Shown piece by piece: positions 27,556 through 37,009 of a stretch of 64,000 nt of DNA (its first letter is position 1; every line of letters begins with the position of its first letter). The stretch covers positions 310,001 to 374,000 of the forward strand of contig NZ_AUCR01000001.1 in NCBI RefSeq assembly GCF_000429865.1. Reading direction: 5' to 3'. This DNA is from Cucumibacter marinus DSM 18995 (GTDB lineage: Bacteria; Pseudomonadota; Alphaproteobacteria; Rhizobiales; Devosiaceae). A model generated the notes under the pieces. It saw nothing but the letters and a program-made list of their open reading frames with translations. It searched no databases and was not told where the DNA came from. The position numbers were made by a program, and so were the translations under genes.

Positions 27556-28410
27556 ATGATCTTTGTCACCGGTGCATCCGGCCAGCTTGGCGGCCTCGTC
27601 GCCGACGGACTGGCCGAACGCGTCGATCCCTCGACTGTCACTCTCGGCACCCGTTCGCCGGAAAAACTCAGCGCATACAAGGCCAAAGGCTTCAATGTCG
27701 TCGCCTTCGATTTCGATGACCCGGCGGGCATGACTGCTGCTCTCCATGGCCATGACCGCATGCTCCTGATTTCAGGTTCTACCGATATCGAGACCCGCAA
27801 GCGGCAGCAGCGCGCGGCCATTGACGCGGCAAAAGCCGCCGGGGTTTCGCATATCGTCTACACAAGCTTTGCCAATGCGAGTGACCAGAGCAAATTCACC
27901 TTTGCCTGGATTCACGCCGACACCGAGGGCTGCCTCGCGAAGGCTGGCCTGGGCTATACAATCCTGCGCAACAACAATTATGCCGACCTTCAGGCCGGCG
28001 CCATCGAGGAAGCCCGCAAAACCGGCAGGATCGCCCTGCCCGGCCATGCCGGCAAATGCGCCTATATTACCCGCGCCGACGCCGCTGCCGCCGCTGTCGC
28101 GGCCCTGCTGGCCGACAATCCGGGCAATGCGGTTCTCGACATCACCGGCCCCGCCGCCTACTCCGCCAAAGACCTCGCCGCCATGCTCACCGAGATCTGG
28201 GGCAAACCGGTCGAGGCGGTCGAGATCGACAGTGCAGCGTTTGAGGACAAGCTGGCCCCGGCCGGGTTTCCCCCGTTCTACGTCGAAGCCTTTCACGGCA
28301 TACGCGGCGCTACCGGCGACGGTGAATACGAGAGCGTGAGCGACGATTTTGAAAAGCTGACAGGTCGTAAGGCCGAAGATTTCAAGCAAGTCGTCAAGCG
28401 GTTGGCTTAA
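27556..28410 (+). CDS. NmrA-like/QorB-type NAD(P)-binding oxidoreductase
   Basis: 284 residues, atypical short-chain dehydrogenase. The N-terminal nucleotide motif is TGASGQLGG (residues 5-13). HIVYTSFAN, ADTEGCLAKAGLGYTILRNNNYAD and the absence of the Tyr-x3-Lys pair place it with QorB/NmrA-like proteins, such as quinone reductase 2 of E. coli. It may reduce quinones or sense the NADPH/NADP ratio. GGAGGG is a strong ribosome-binding site. Monocistronic from spacing. Confidence 0.88.
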   Translation: MIFVTGASGQLGGLVADGLAERVDPSTVTLGTRSPEKLSAYKAKGFNVVAFDFDDPAGMTAALHGHDRMLLISGSTDIETRKRQQRAAIDAAKAAGVSHIVYTSFANASDQSKFTFAWIHADTEGCLAKAGLGYTILRNNNYADLQAGAIEEARKTGRIALPGHAGKCAYITRADAAAAAVAALLADNPGNAVLDITGPAAYSAKDLAAMLTEIWGKPVEAVEIDSAAFEDKLAPAGFPPFYVEAFHGIRGATGDGEYESVSDDFEKLTGRKAEDFKQVVKRLA

Positions 28411-28484
28411 CCCTCTACCGGCGCTGGCGGGAGGCCGTAATCTCGCCAGCGCGGCATACATTCAGTTAAGCGATCACTTTACCA

Positions 28485-28531
28485 TTGACGCAGCCTCTTC
28501 CATCTGAATAGTTAAGTGCATGACTAACTAT
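28485..28531 (+). promoter_or_regulatory. ArsR-family operator/promoter overlapping the start codon
   Basis: A perfect inverted repeat ATAGTTA (28508-28514) / TAACTAT (28525-28531) with a 10-base spacer is centred on the ArsR start codon (ATG 28520). TTGACG at 28485-28490 with 17-18 bases to ATAGTT/TAGTTA makes a likely promoter whose -10 lies inside the left arm. Transcription would then start at or near the ATG, and no Shine-Dalgarno is visible. A further AGTTAAG lies at 28464-28470. Confidence 0.65.
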
Positions 28532-28870
28532 CAGAGCCAGATGGATCGGGTGTTTCACGCGCTTGCGGACCGCAATCGCCGCGCCATGATCGACCAGCTC
28601 AGCCATTCCACTCTCACCGTCTCCGAATTGCGGGAGCCGCTCGGCATCTCTCTGCCGGCGACCATGCAGCACCTTGCGGTGCTCGAGGAGGCAGGGCTCG
28701 TGCGCAGCCGCAAGCAGGGGCGCGTTCGCACCTGCGAGCTCGATCGCTCGGCCCTGTCGGAGGCGGAGAAGTGGATCCAGCACAGGCGGGAGTTCGTCGG
28801 GCGGCAACTCGATGCGCTTGGCGCCTTTCTGGCCAGTGAAGACAAGCAGGAGGACACTGACAATGACTGA
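28520..28870 (+). CDS. ArsR-family winged-helix repressor
   Basis: 116 residues, a winged helix with the recognition region TVSELREPLGISLPATMQHLAVLEEAGLVRSRKQGRVRTCEL in the middle. It lacks the metal-binding C-x-C of ArsR/SmtB sensors and belongs to the common non-metal group encoded beside SRPBCC proteins. Its last bases overlap the next gene (ATGACTGA), so translation is coupled. The palindrome over its own start predicts autorepression. The signal is unknown. Confidence 0.92.
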   Translation: MTNYQSQMDRVFHALADRNRRAMIDQLSHSTLTVSELREPLGISLPATMQHLAVLEEAGLVRSRKQGRVRTCELDRSALSEAEKWIQHRREFVGRQLDALGAFLASEDKQEDTDND

Positions 28871-29315
28871 CCGCAGCGTGGTCCACGCCACATTCACTCT
28901 CAAACGCGACTATCCCGCCCCACGCGCCAGGGTTTTTGCCGCCTTCGCCGATCCCGAGAAGAAACGCCAATGGGCCTATGGCGCGCCCGAGGGCGGGCAC
29001 GCGCTGGATTTCCGCGTCGGTGGCCGCGAGACGGTGAACATGCCTGGTCCGGGCGGCGGCACCTTCACTTACGAGGGGGTTTATCAGGACATCATCGAGG
29101 GTGAGCGCATCGTCTACACCTACACCATCGATTTCGGTGGCGGCAGCGCGGCGGTGACCATGGCCACGGTCGAGCTCGCCGATAGCAAGGATGGGGGCAC
29201 CCATCTCAAGTTCACAGAGCAAGGCGCCTATCTCGACGGCTTCGACGGCCCGAAATTCTGGGAAAGCGGCACCACTTCCCTGCTCGACCGGCTCGGCCAG
29301 TCTCTCGCTGACTAG
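28863..29315 (+). CDS. SRPBCC (AHSA1-like) ligand-binding protein
   Basis: 150 residues of START/AHSA1 fold: N-terminal TFTLKRDYPAPRARVFAAFADPEKKRQW, the middle GRETVNMPGPGGGTF, and the C-terminal amphipathic helix ESGTTSLLDRLGQSL. Such proteins bind hydrophobic small molecules in a deep pocket. The gene overlaps arsR by eight bases; this ArsR-SRPBCC pair is frequent in bacteria, and the SRPBCC protein may modulate or be the output of the regulator. Ligand unknown. Confidence 0.9.
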   Translation: MTDRSVVHATFTLKRDYPAPRARVFAAFADPEKKRQWAYGAPEGGHALDFRVGGRETVNMPGPGGGTFTYEGVYQDIIEGERIVYTYTIDFGGGSAAVTMATVELADSKDGGTHLKFTEQGAYLDGFDGPKFWESGTTSLLDRLGQSLAD

Positions 29316-29483
29316 CCCCAGGATCGATCGAATGTGGGCCGAGTTCGATTCGTGCATGCGGCGTCGGCAAACGCCGCATGCCACAGGCGCCAAGCAGCTT
29401 TGAAGAAAATTTGAGAATTCGCGGAACCACCGTTTGTCATGATCGCCGGATATGCTGTCCGCTCAATGCCAGGGAGGGCGGCG

Positions 29484-30458
29484 ATGACAATCTCAATCGG
29501 CACATTCAATCTCAACAACCTCTTCTCCCGGTTCAATTTTCGCGGCACGGTTGCTGAATCTCCCAGCGTGTCGAGCGGCGGGATAACCCTGAGTTTCGAG
29601 GCCGGGGGCGTGGATGTGCGCTCTTTCATGGGGCGGCTGGTCAAGGAGAAGGAGCCGGCCGAAACGCAGATGATCGCCGACCGGATCCGCGATGCGATGC
29701 AGGTCGATGTGCTCGCCGTGCAGGAAGTCGAGCACATCGAGATCCTCAAGCAATTCAACCACGATTATCTGGGCGGCGCCTATCGGGAAGTGGTTCTGGT
29801 GGAAGGCAACGACACGCGGCTTATCGATGTCGGGCTCCTGTCGAAACTCCCGGTCGGCTCCATCACATCGCATCAGACCGCGCGGCACCCGGATGCGCCC
29901 GAAAAGCGGGTGTTCGGGCGGGATCTGCTGCAGGTCGAGATCCTCGACGATCAGGGCCGGAAGCTGTTCACCGTCTACAATACCCACATGAAGAGCCACT
30001 ACGTGCCCTTCAACGAGGATCCGGTCGCGGGTGCAGCGAAAGCCAATCTGCGGCGACGTCAGCAGGCCGAAATGATCCGGGACATCATCGCCCGCGAGGA
30101 GCGGACCGACGCCCGGTATGTTGTGCTGGGCGACATGAACGATCCGCCCGACTCACCCGACCTGGCACCGATGCTGCATATCGAAGGCAACGACCTCGTC
30201 AATGCCCTTGACCATGCCGTCGAGACGCGTCCGCCCAAGGCGGAGAGCCCCGGTCAGGGCCCGGGCCCGCAGACCGCGACCTGGACCCACCGGTTCAACC
30301 CGCCCGGGCCCGCTTTCCCCGAATATGAGCAATTCGACCAGATCTGGTTGAGCCCGGCCCTCGCCCCGACCCTGGCCGGTGCCCATATCGACCGTCGCAC
30401 AAAGCATGGCGGGGATGGGAGCGATCACGACCCGGCCTGGATCGAACTTGATCTCTGA
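29484..30458 (+). CDS. Endonuclease/exonuclease/phosphatase-fold protein
   Basis: 324 residues of the DNase I-like metal-dependent family. Motifs: SIGTFNLNNLF (Asn), VLAVQEVEH (catalytic Glu), VYNTHMKSHY, YVVLGDMNDPP (Asp and Asn) and GGDGSDHDPAW (final Asp-His). All expected catalytic residues are present. No signal peptide from the 29484 start, so it is probably intracellular; the substrate (nucleic acid, phosphoinositide or other phosphodiester) is open. GGGAGGG lies upstream. Ends at a terminator shared with ilvC. Confidence 0.9.
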   Translation: MTISIGTFNLNNLFSRFNFRGTVAESPSVSSGGITLSFEAGGVDVRSFMGRLVKEKEPAETQMIADRIRDAMQVDVLAVQEVEHIEILKQFNHDYLGGAYREVVLVEGNDTRLIDVGLLSKLPVGSITSHQTARHPDAPEKRVFGRDLLQVEILDDQGRKLFTVYNTHMKSHYVPFNEDPVAGAAKANLRRRQQAEMIRDIIAREERTDARYVVLGDMNDPPDSPDLAPMLHIEGNDLVNALDHAVETRPPKAESPGQGPGPQTATWTHRFNPPGPAFPEYEQFDQIWLSPALAPTLAGAHIDRRTKHGGDGSDHDPAWIELDL

Positions 30459-30486
30459 TCTGAGGCGGCAATACCCCCACAAACAC

Positions 30487-30516
30487 AAACAGGCGGGCCG
30501 GAGCCCGCCTGTTTTG
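30487..30516. terminator. Bidirectional terminator between the EEP gene and ilvC
   Basis: Perfect 12-bp stem AAACAGGCGGGC (30487-30498) with GCCCGCCTGTTT (30503-30514), loop CGGA, then T. On the minus strand the run is GTTTGTG. Confidence 0.88.
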
Positions 30517-30602
30517 GCCTGTGCTACAGGGCATCACACAGGCCGCTGACAAGCTATCGATCTCAACCGGGAAACCGTTTGAGACCGGTTCTTGATCTCG
30601 CC

Positions 30603-32341
<1,739 letters not shown>

Positions 32342-32461
32342 GCCTGTCCCCGGAAGTGCCAATCGATCCACGGCGCTCATCGCCACGAACCGGCCTCCTC
32401 CATTCGATTCGTCCGCAACGCCACTCACCCGCCTCGATCCGGCAGCATCTTCACATTGCGC

Positions 32462-32494
32462 GCCGTACCGTAACGTACGGTACGGCATTGTCAA
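32462..32494 (-). promoter_or_regulatory. Promoter and palindromic operator of the TetR gene
   Basis: A perfect inverted repeat: GCCGTACCGTA (32462-32472), spacer ACG, TACGGTACGGC (32476-32486). On the minus strand, TTGACA (32494-32489) is followed 16 bases later by TACGGT (32472-32467), so the palindrome fills the spacer and -10 of the likely tetR promoter. Binding there would block transcription; the plus-strand SDR gene 170 bases away could be co-regulated. Confidence 0.7.
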
Positions 32495-32655
32495 GACGGC
32501 GATGTTACGGATCGTGATGCGTTCCGCGCGTCGGATATGCCGTTCTCATCATCGCCGTGGTTTTCGGCGCCAGCGACCCTTCCCGGGACAGCCGGCGTGA
32601 AACCAGTTGCCGGGAATCGGGCTTGCAGCAATCATCCCCAAAAAAAGGATGGCTC

Positions 32656-33402
32656 ATGGGCAAACTTGCAATCGTCACCGGCGGCGGAAGGGGGATCGGC
32701 GCCGCGATCTGCCGGCTTCTGGCCGAGGCGGGTCACGATATCTGCGTCAACTACCAGTCCGACCGGCACCGGGCCGAGGCGGTCGCGGCGCAATGCCGGG
32801 CGCTCGGGGTCAAGGCGCAGGCGATTCAGGCCGATGTCGGCGACCGGCGTGCCGTCGCTGCCATGTTCGTCACCTGTGACGAGGCGTTCGGGGCGCCTTC
32901 GGTGTTGGTCAACAATGCGGGGACCGTCGGCGCGCGCGGCAGGCTCGTCGATCTCGAGGAAACCGCCCTCACCCGCGCCTTCGCGACCAATCTGTTCGGT
33001 CCCGTCTATTGCATGCAGGAGGCGATCCGGCGCATGTCCAGCGAAAAGGGCGGTCAGGGCGGATCGATCGTCAATGTCTCCTCGATCGCCGCAACCCTCG
33101 GCAGCCCGGGCGAATATGTGCATTACGCCGCCTCAAAGGCCGCGCTCGACGCGCTGACGGTCGGCCTCTCCAAGGAAGTCGGCCCCGAAGGCATCCGGGT
33201 CAACTCGGTACAGGCCGGCACCGCCGACACCGAGATCCATGAGCGCGAGGGCAACCCCGAGCGTCCGGCCATGGTCGCCGCCACCGCGCCCCTGCGCCGC
33301 ATCGCGACCCCCGAGGACATCGCCGAAGCCGTTGCCTGGCTCGCCTCCGACAAGGCGGCTTATACGACAGGCGCGGTGCTGAGAGTGGGTGGCGGGTTGT
33401 AG
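32656..33402 (+). CDS. Short-chain dehydrogenase/reductase (SDR)
   Basis: 248 residues, classical SDR. Cofactor motif TGGGRGIG (residues 8-15), NNAG in LVNNAGTVG (near 90), catalytic Ser in NVSSIAAT and Tyr-x3-Lys in YVHYAASKAA (near 155-159). The Arg/His after the second strand (YQSDRHRAEAV) suggests NADP(H). It acts on an alcohol/ketone substrate not identifiable by sequence. Start 32656 follows AAAAAAGGAT. It is divergent from the TetR gene, so it may be a target of that repressor. Confidence 0.92.
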   Translation: MGKLAIVTGGGRGIGAAICRLLAEAGHDICVNYQSDRHRAEAVAAQCRALGVKAQAIQADVGDRRAVAAMFVTCDEAFGAPSVLVNNAGTVGARGRLVDLEETALTRAFATNLFGPVYCMQEAIRRMSSEKGGQGGSIVNVSSIAATLGSPGEYVHYAASKAALDALTVGLSKEVGPEGIRVNSVQAGTADTEIHEREGNPERPAMVAATAPLRRIATPEDIAEAVAWLASDKAAYTTGAVLRVGGGL

Positions 33403-33409
33403 GCCTCGA

Positions 33410-33952
33410 TTACAGCTCCCGCCCGTCGAGACCCCGCTGCAGCTTTCGGATGATCGCGCCGATTTCGCCAGACGCCAGGAGCCCCGGCCCGAGGGGACCG
33501 GAACGGTTCTCGCCGATCGGGGGAAGCGTTTGCAGTGCCGTGCGGGCCGCTGCCGTCAGATGTCCGAGTTGCCACCGGATTTCATCCTCACCCGCCTGCG
33601 GGTTGTCAGGATTGGCCAAGGCCGCTGCTCGAGAGGCATAGGCAGCGGCACCCAGTGCATGCGCACCCATGTGACAGACCGCCGAAGCCTGTCCCGCCGC
33701 CCGGGCGGCCGCCTTTGGGGCCGGGTTCGCCCCTATGGCCGCGCTTCCACCTCCGAAACGCCGGCGAATCTCGGCGGCGGTATCGAGTTCGCCGCGGGCA
33801 TAGGCCCGGCATCGCTCGATGGCCTCGCGCGGGCGATTGTCATCGGGTTGTTCGGCCTCGAACACCCACAGCACCCGCTCGGCGCAATCCGCGGCCCAAG
33901 CGGCCACAAGCCGCCGGTCGGCTTCGCACAGCGTCTGGATGGATAGTGACAT
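33410..33952 (-). CDS. Imm5-like putative immunity protein (orphan)
   Basis: 180 residues. RRLVAAWAADCAERVLWVFE followed by RPREAIERCRAYARGELD, HMGAHALGAAAYASRAAALA and WQLGHL fit my recollection of the Imm5 immunity-protein family: helical, with conserved W-A-A-D-C-A-E and P-R-E-A-I blocks. Imm5 genes usually accompany polymorphic toxins or sit in immunity arrays. No toxin gene is adjacent here. Family assignment is from memory of motifs, so moderate. Start 33952 (MSLSIQTLCEAD) is favoured over longer frames. It overlaps nothing and is 8 bases from the convergent SDR stop. Confidence 0.65.
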   Translation of the reverse strand: MSLSIQTLCEADRRLVAAWAADCAERVLWVFEAEQPDDNRPREAIERCRAYARGELDTAAEIRRRFGGGSAAIGANPAPKAAARAAGQASAVCHMGAHALGAAAYASRAAALANPDNPQAGEDEIRWQLGHLTAAARTALQTLPPIGENRSGPLGPGLLASGEIGAIIRKLQRGLDGREL

Positions 33953-34043
33953 AGCGGTCTCGGTAGATTTGCTGCCGAAGGCAGACGGGATGACAATATC
34001 CCCGTCACCGACAAGCTTCAACGATTGGTCCGACACGCCAGGC

Positions 34044-35258
34044 TTATGCCTCCACCGGCGCGGCAAAGACGATGATCGCCACGGCGATCATGACGCCAAG
34101 TGCAAAAAGGGCGAGGCGTGAAGGATGTGCCCTCCCCCCGGCCTTCAGCGTGACCAGCAGCGCCTGAAGGCTTTGCAGGCCGTAATAGAGAACGAAGGCC
34201 TTGGAGGCATAAGTGATGATCTCGAAGATATCCGCGCCCCAAGTGGCGGCGATGGCCGCACCAGCAGTCACGAGGTATCCGATGGCGACACTCACCCGTT
34301 TGCCGCTTGTCTCGGCAATCAGCCCGCCCGCGCCGTTGAGATCGGCCACGGCGGCGGAAAGCTGGGAGGCAATGGCGGCAACGATGACCAGTGGCGCCAC
34401 CAGCAAGCCGACGCCTGTCAGCGCATCGATGATGGCGGTTTCACCGCCGAGGTCGACAAGCCCGGGCGTGAAGTGCCGGGTCGCCAAGAGGATGAACCCC
34501 ACATAGATCGCCGTCGCGATCCATTGCGCCCGGCGCATGGTGCGGATGCGTGTCGGGCGGTCATAGGCATCTCCGAGATAGCGCGACGTCTCGAAGCCCT
34601 GCACCAGGATCAGGAGTCCCAGCCAGATTCGAACATCCTCCAGCGCGCCGGCGGTCGGCAAGTCCGGCCAGGCGAACCGCCCTGTGGCCACCTCCCCCAA
34701 TTGCCCTGCGAGCAACGCTGCGCACAGGCCGCCGATCACTGCCAGCTTCAACCCGACCGAGAAAGTCTCCAACCGCTCGAGCGCACCCAAGCCGCGCAGC
34801 GCTCCGAGCAGGCCGAGAGAACCGATTACGGCTGTCGACAGCGCCTTGATCCACAGGTCGTCATCAAGCCCGGCGCCCCTCAGCGCGAAGGCAGCAAGCA
34901 GGTTCAGGTAGTAGGCAACCGAGATGAAATAGGCGAGGGCCAGCGCCAGGTCGGAAGCCCATTCGATCGCGCGCATGGCCGGGGCGGGCCGTCCGGCCAG
35001 TAGCGGCTCGACCACCCGAATATTGTGGCGGATCACATGACCGTAGAGATAGCCGAGCGCGCACAGCCCCGCGACCGCGACAAAGGCCCAGCGCCCGGCA
35101 ATGTCGGAGAGGATCGGGCCGGCGACCAGAAAGCCCGAGCCGATGATCGAGGCCAATGGTGTCACCGTGGCGCGCCATTCGCCCTTGGCTTGCAGGCGCG
35201 GCCAGAGCAGCGCTGTGGCAAGGCCCAAGGTCACCAGTGCAAGAACCCAGTCGCCCAC
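34044..35258 (-). CDS. Integral membrane permease-like protein
   Basis: 404 residues, about eleven or twelve predicted helices with short loops, resembling APC-type (LeuT-fold) permeases; near residue 15 the motif SIIGSGFLVAGPIL recalls the broken first helix (G-S-G) of that superfamily. Substrate unknown, perhaps an amino acid or cation. The GTG start at 35258 is chosen because AAAGGGAGA lies 4-8 bases upstream; the longer frame adds a Cys-rich, non-membrane lead that looks non-coding. Lies upstream of the Imm5-like gene on the same strand, 91 bases apart. Confidence 0.75.
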   Translation of the reverse strand: MGDWVLALVTLGLATALLWPRLQAKGEWRATVTPLASIIGSGFLVAGPILSDIAGRWAFVAVAGLCALGYLYGHVIRHNIRVVEPLLAGRPAPAMRAIEWASDLALALAYFISVAYYLNLLAAFALRGAGLDDDLWIKALSTAVIGSLGLLGALRGLGALERLETFSVGLKLAVIGGLCAALLAGQLGEVATGRFAWPDLPTAGALEDVRIWLGLLILVQGFETSRYLGDAYDRPTRIRTMRRAQWIATAIYVGFILLATRHFTPGLVDLGGETAIIDALTGVGLLVAPLVIVAAIASQLSAAVADLNGAGGLIAETSGKRVSVAIGYLVTAGAAIAATWGADIFEIITYASKAFVLYYGLQSLQALLVTLKAGGRAHPSRLALFALGVMIAVAIIVFAAPVEA

Positions 35259-35517
35259 CTGTCTCCCTTTCGCCCTTGACCAGTTGTCCGGCGCGTACGC
35301 GATTGCGCCGCGCTTTGAGCGGTCTACGCCGCCCGTGGCGAATTGCAAGTTGCAAATCCCCGCAGTTCGCGCGCCATGGACGAGATCGAATTTTCGACTT
35401 GCGCAAAAGGCTTTAGCACAACACCATGGGGCCGAACGGACCAAACGGGCGGACGTGAGACTTGAGATTTCAACGGCTCTTTCGAGGCGGCCTGTTGGCC
35501 TTTGCCATTGTCCCTGG

Positions 35518-36123
35518 TCAGCTGGCCGGATACCCTAAGGCAAACAGCAGCAGCGGCGTTTCCGTATCGGGCAGGTCCAGCACAGTCTTTAGCGTATTGT
35601 CGTGAAAGCCTGCGACCGGCACGCTTGCCAATCCGATTGATGTTGCCATCAGCTGCATGTTTTGTGTCGCGGCGCCGGCTTCCATCGCCAAGAACCGTGC
35701 ACCGTGGTCTCCGGCCGGGGTCTGGGCGGCAAAGGCCTCGTCCATGCGTGCCGTATCGCCACTCAGGCAGACAATCGCCGCCGCGCTGCCCAGCCAGGGC
35801 TGATCGCCGATGGCGGCAGCCTCGATATCGGACGCCATCGAGCCGGATCTCAAAAGCGCCAATCCCTCCGTGTCTGGCGACCAGGAATAGAGCCCGGTCT
35901 CAAGCCCGCTCACTCTTTGTGCAGCGACCCGCACCGCCAGCGGATGGAGCGCGTGCGCGGACGGTGCCGTGCGCTCGCCATTTGGTCCCGTGACACCCTG
36001 TGCGGCCCACAGCAATTGATCGAGCGCGGTGCGCTCCACGGGTTCCCCGGCGTATTTGCGGATGGTGCGGCGCGCCTTGAACGCGGCTATCAGGGAATTT
36101 TGATCGAGTGCGTCGCCCGTCAT
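35518..36123 (-). CDS. Nitroreductase-family flavoprotein (SagB/ThcOx-like)
   Basis: 201 residues of the FMN nitroreductase fold: N-terminal FKARRTIRKYAGEPV (FMN-binding Arg), LLWAAQGVTG and C-terminal LASVPVAGFHDNTLKTVL with a G-rich terminal segment. The LLWAAQG block is typical of the SagB-type dehydrogenase/nitroreductase group. It probably reduces quinones or nitro compounds with NAD(P)H. It follows the marR gene by 28 bases on the same strand and is likely co-transcribed and so under the same operators. Confidence 0.88.
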   Translation of the reverse strand: MTGDALDQNSLIAAFKARRTIRKYAGEPVERTALDQLLWAAQGVTGPNGERTAPSAHALHPLAVRVAAQRVSGLETGLYSWSPDTEGLALLRSGSMASDIEAAAIGDQPWLGSAAAIVCLSGDTARMDEAFAAQTPAGDHGARFLAMEAGAATQNMQLMATSIGLASVPVAGFHDNTLKTVLDLPDTETPLLLFALGYPAS

Positions 36124-36151
36124 GGGATTCGTCCTTATTCAGGATTTGGGC

Positions 36152-36601
36152 TCAGCCGCGTTGGCCCAACCGGGTCAGCAGCGCATGGATCTGTCTTTGT
36201 CCCGCCTCGTCCATCCGGCCATCTACCAGCCTGGCGATCGCGGGGCCATAGACAGCCCACATCGCGCGGCGCATGGCCCGGCCAGATTGGGTGATCGCTA
36301 CCCAGTGCCCCCGCCCGTCGGCATCATCGGGAAGACGGTCAACCAGCCCCTTGTCCTGCATGCGCTGAAGCAGCCGCGAGACGTTGTATTGGGCCAGCAA
36401 CATGCGATCCACAAGCTGATAGGGGCGCAAACGCCCCTCCTCGGCTGTCGCCAGTTCATGCAGCACGTCATACCATTCGAGCGGTGGCAGCCCCGCCGCC
36501 TTGAGGTCGCCCTCGACCGCTTCGTGCAATTGCCGCGACACCCGCATCAGGCGGGACCATGCCGCGATAGCCGACGCGCTCGGTTCGGTGTGATCACTCA
36601 T
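36152..36601 (-). CDS. MarR-family repressor
   Basis: 149 residues with a winged helix: LPPLEWYDVLHELATAEEGRLRPYQLVDRMLLAQYNVSRLLQRMQDKGLVDR and the wing DDADGRGHWVAITQSG. MarR proteins dimerise on near-palindromes and release on phenolic or oxidant ligands. Three matching 12-bp palindromes lie between it and the divergent Rieske gene. It heads a marR-nitroreductase unit and faces rieske-gst. A xenobiotic or oxidative-stress sensor is likely; the ligand is unknown. Confidence 0.92.
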   Translation of the reverse strand: MSDHTEPSASAIAAWSRLMRVSRQLHEAVEGDLKAAGLPPLEWYDVLHELATAEEGRLRPYQLVDRMLLAQYNVSRLLQRMQDKGLVDRLPDDADGRGHWVAITQSGRAMRRAMWAVYGPAIARLVDGRMDEAGQRQIHALLTRLGQRG

Positions 36602-36621
36602 GTCCCGCTTCTAGTCCTTTA

Positions 36622-36687
36622 ATGCAGTTGCATCAAGCTTGACTCGATACATGCAAGTGCATATATGCCTTCTCGATGCAACTGCAT
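36622..36687 (+). promoter_or_regulatory. Divergent marR / Rieske-GST promoter with three MarR-type operators
   Basis: The palindrome ATGCA-N2-TGCAT occurs three times: ATGCAGTTGCAT (36622-36633), ATGCAAGTGCAT (36651-36662) and ATGCAACTGCAT (36676-36687). The plus promoter is TTGACT (36639-36644), 17 bases, TATATG (36662-36667), so the second copy fills its spacer and the third lies at the start site. The first copy lies 20 bases upstream of the marR ATG. All 12-mers share identical five-base arms. Confidence 0.8.
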
Positions 36688-36702
36688 ATATGGAGAGATC
36701 GA

Positions 36703-37008
36703 ATGAAACAGGAATTGTGCAAGCTGGCCGATATCCCGGCCTCGGGTACCCTGCTGGTCCCGTTCTTCGGGCGCGAACTGCATGTATTCCGGCGTGGCGA
36801 ACAGGTGCGGGCCGTGGCCAATACCTGCTTGCATTTCGGGGGACCGCTCAGCTGCGACGATCAAGAATTGGTCTGCGCCTGGCATGGCGCGCGCTTTTCT
36901 CTCGACAGCGGCAAGCGTGTCAGCGGTCCGTCACCAAAGAACAGCCGGCTCATGACCATCTCCACCCGTGTCGAAGGCGACGCCCTGTTCTATGTGTGGG
37001 AGGAATGA
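36703..37008 (+). CDS. Rieske [2Fe-2S] ferredoxin-like protein
   Basis: 101 residues, soluble, no signal peptide. Rieske cluster ligands are CLH in NTCLHFGGPLSC (near 45-47) and CAWH in ELVCAWHGARFSL (near 63-66), the C-x-H...C-x2-H pattern of bacterial ring-hydroxylating or assimilatory-type Rieske ferredoxins. It would pass electrons to an oxygenase or reductase. It overlaps or abuts the GST gene (1 base between stop and next start), so they form one unit under MarR control. Confidence 0.93.
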   Translation: MKQELCKLADIPASGTLLVPFFGRELHVFRRGEQVRAVANTCLHFGGPLSCDDQELVCAWHGARFSLDSGKRVSGPSPKNSRLMTISTRVEGDALFYVWEE

Positions 37009-37009
37009 G

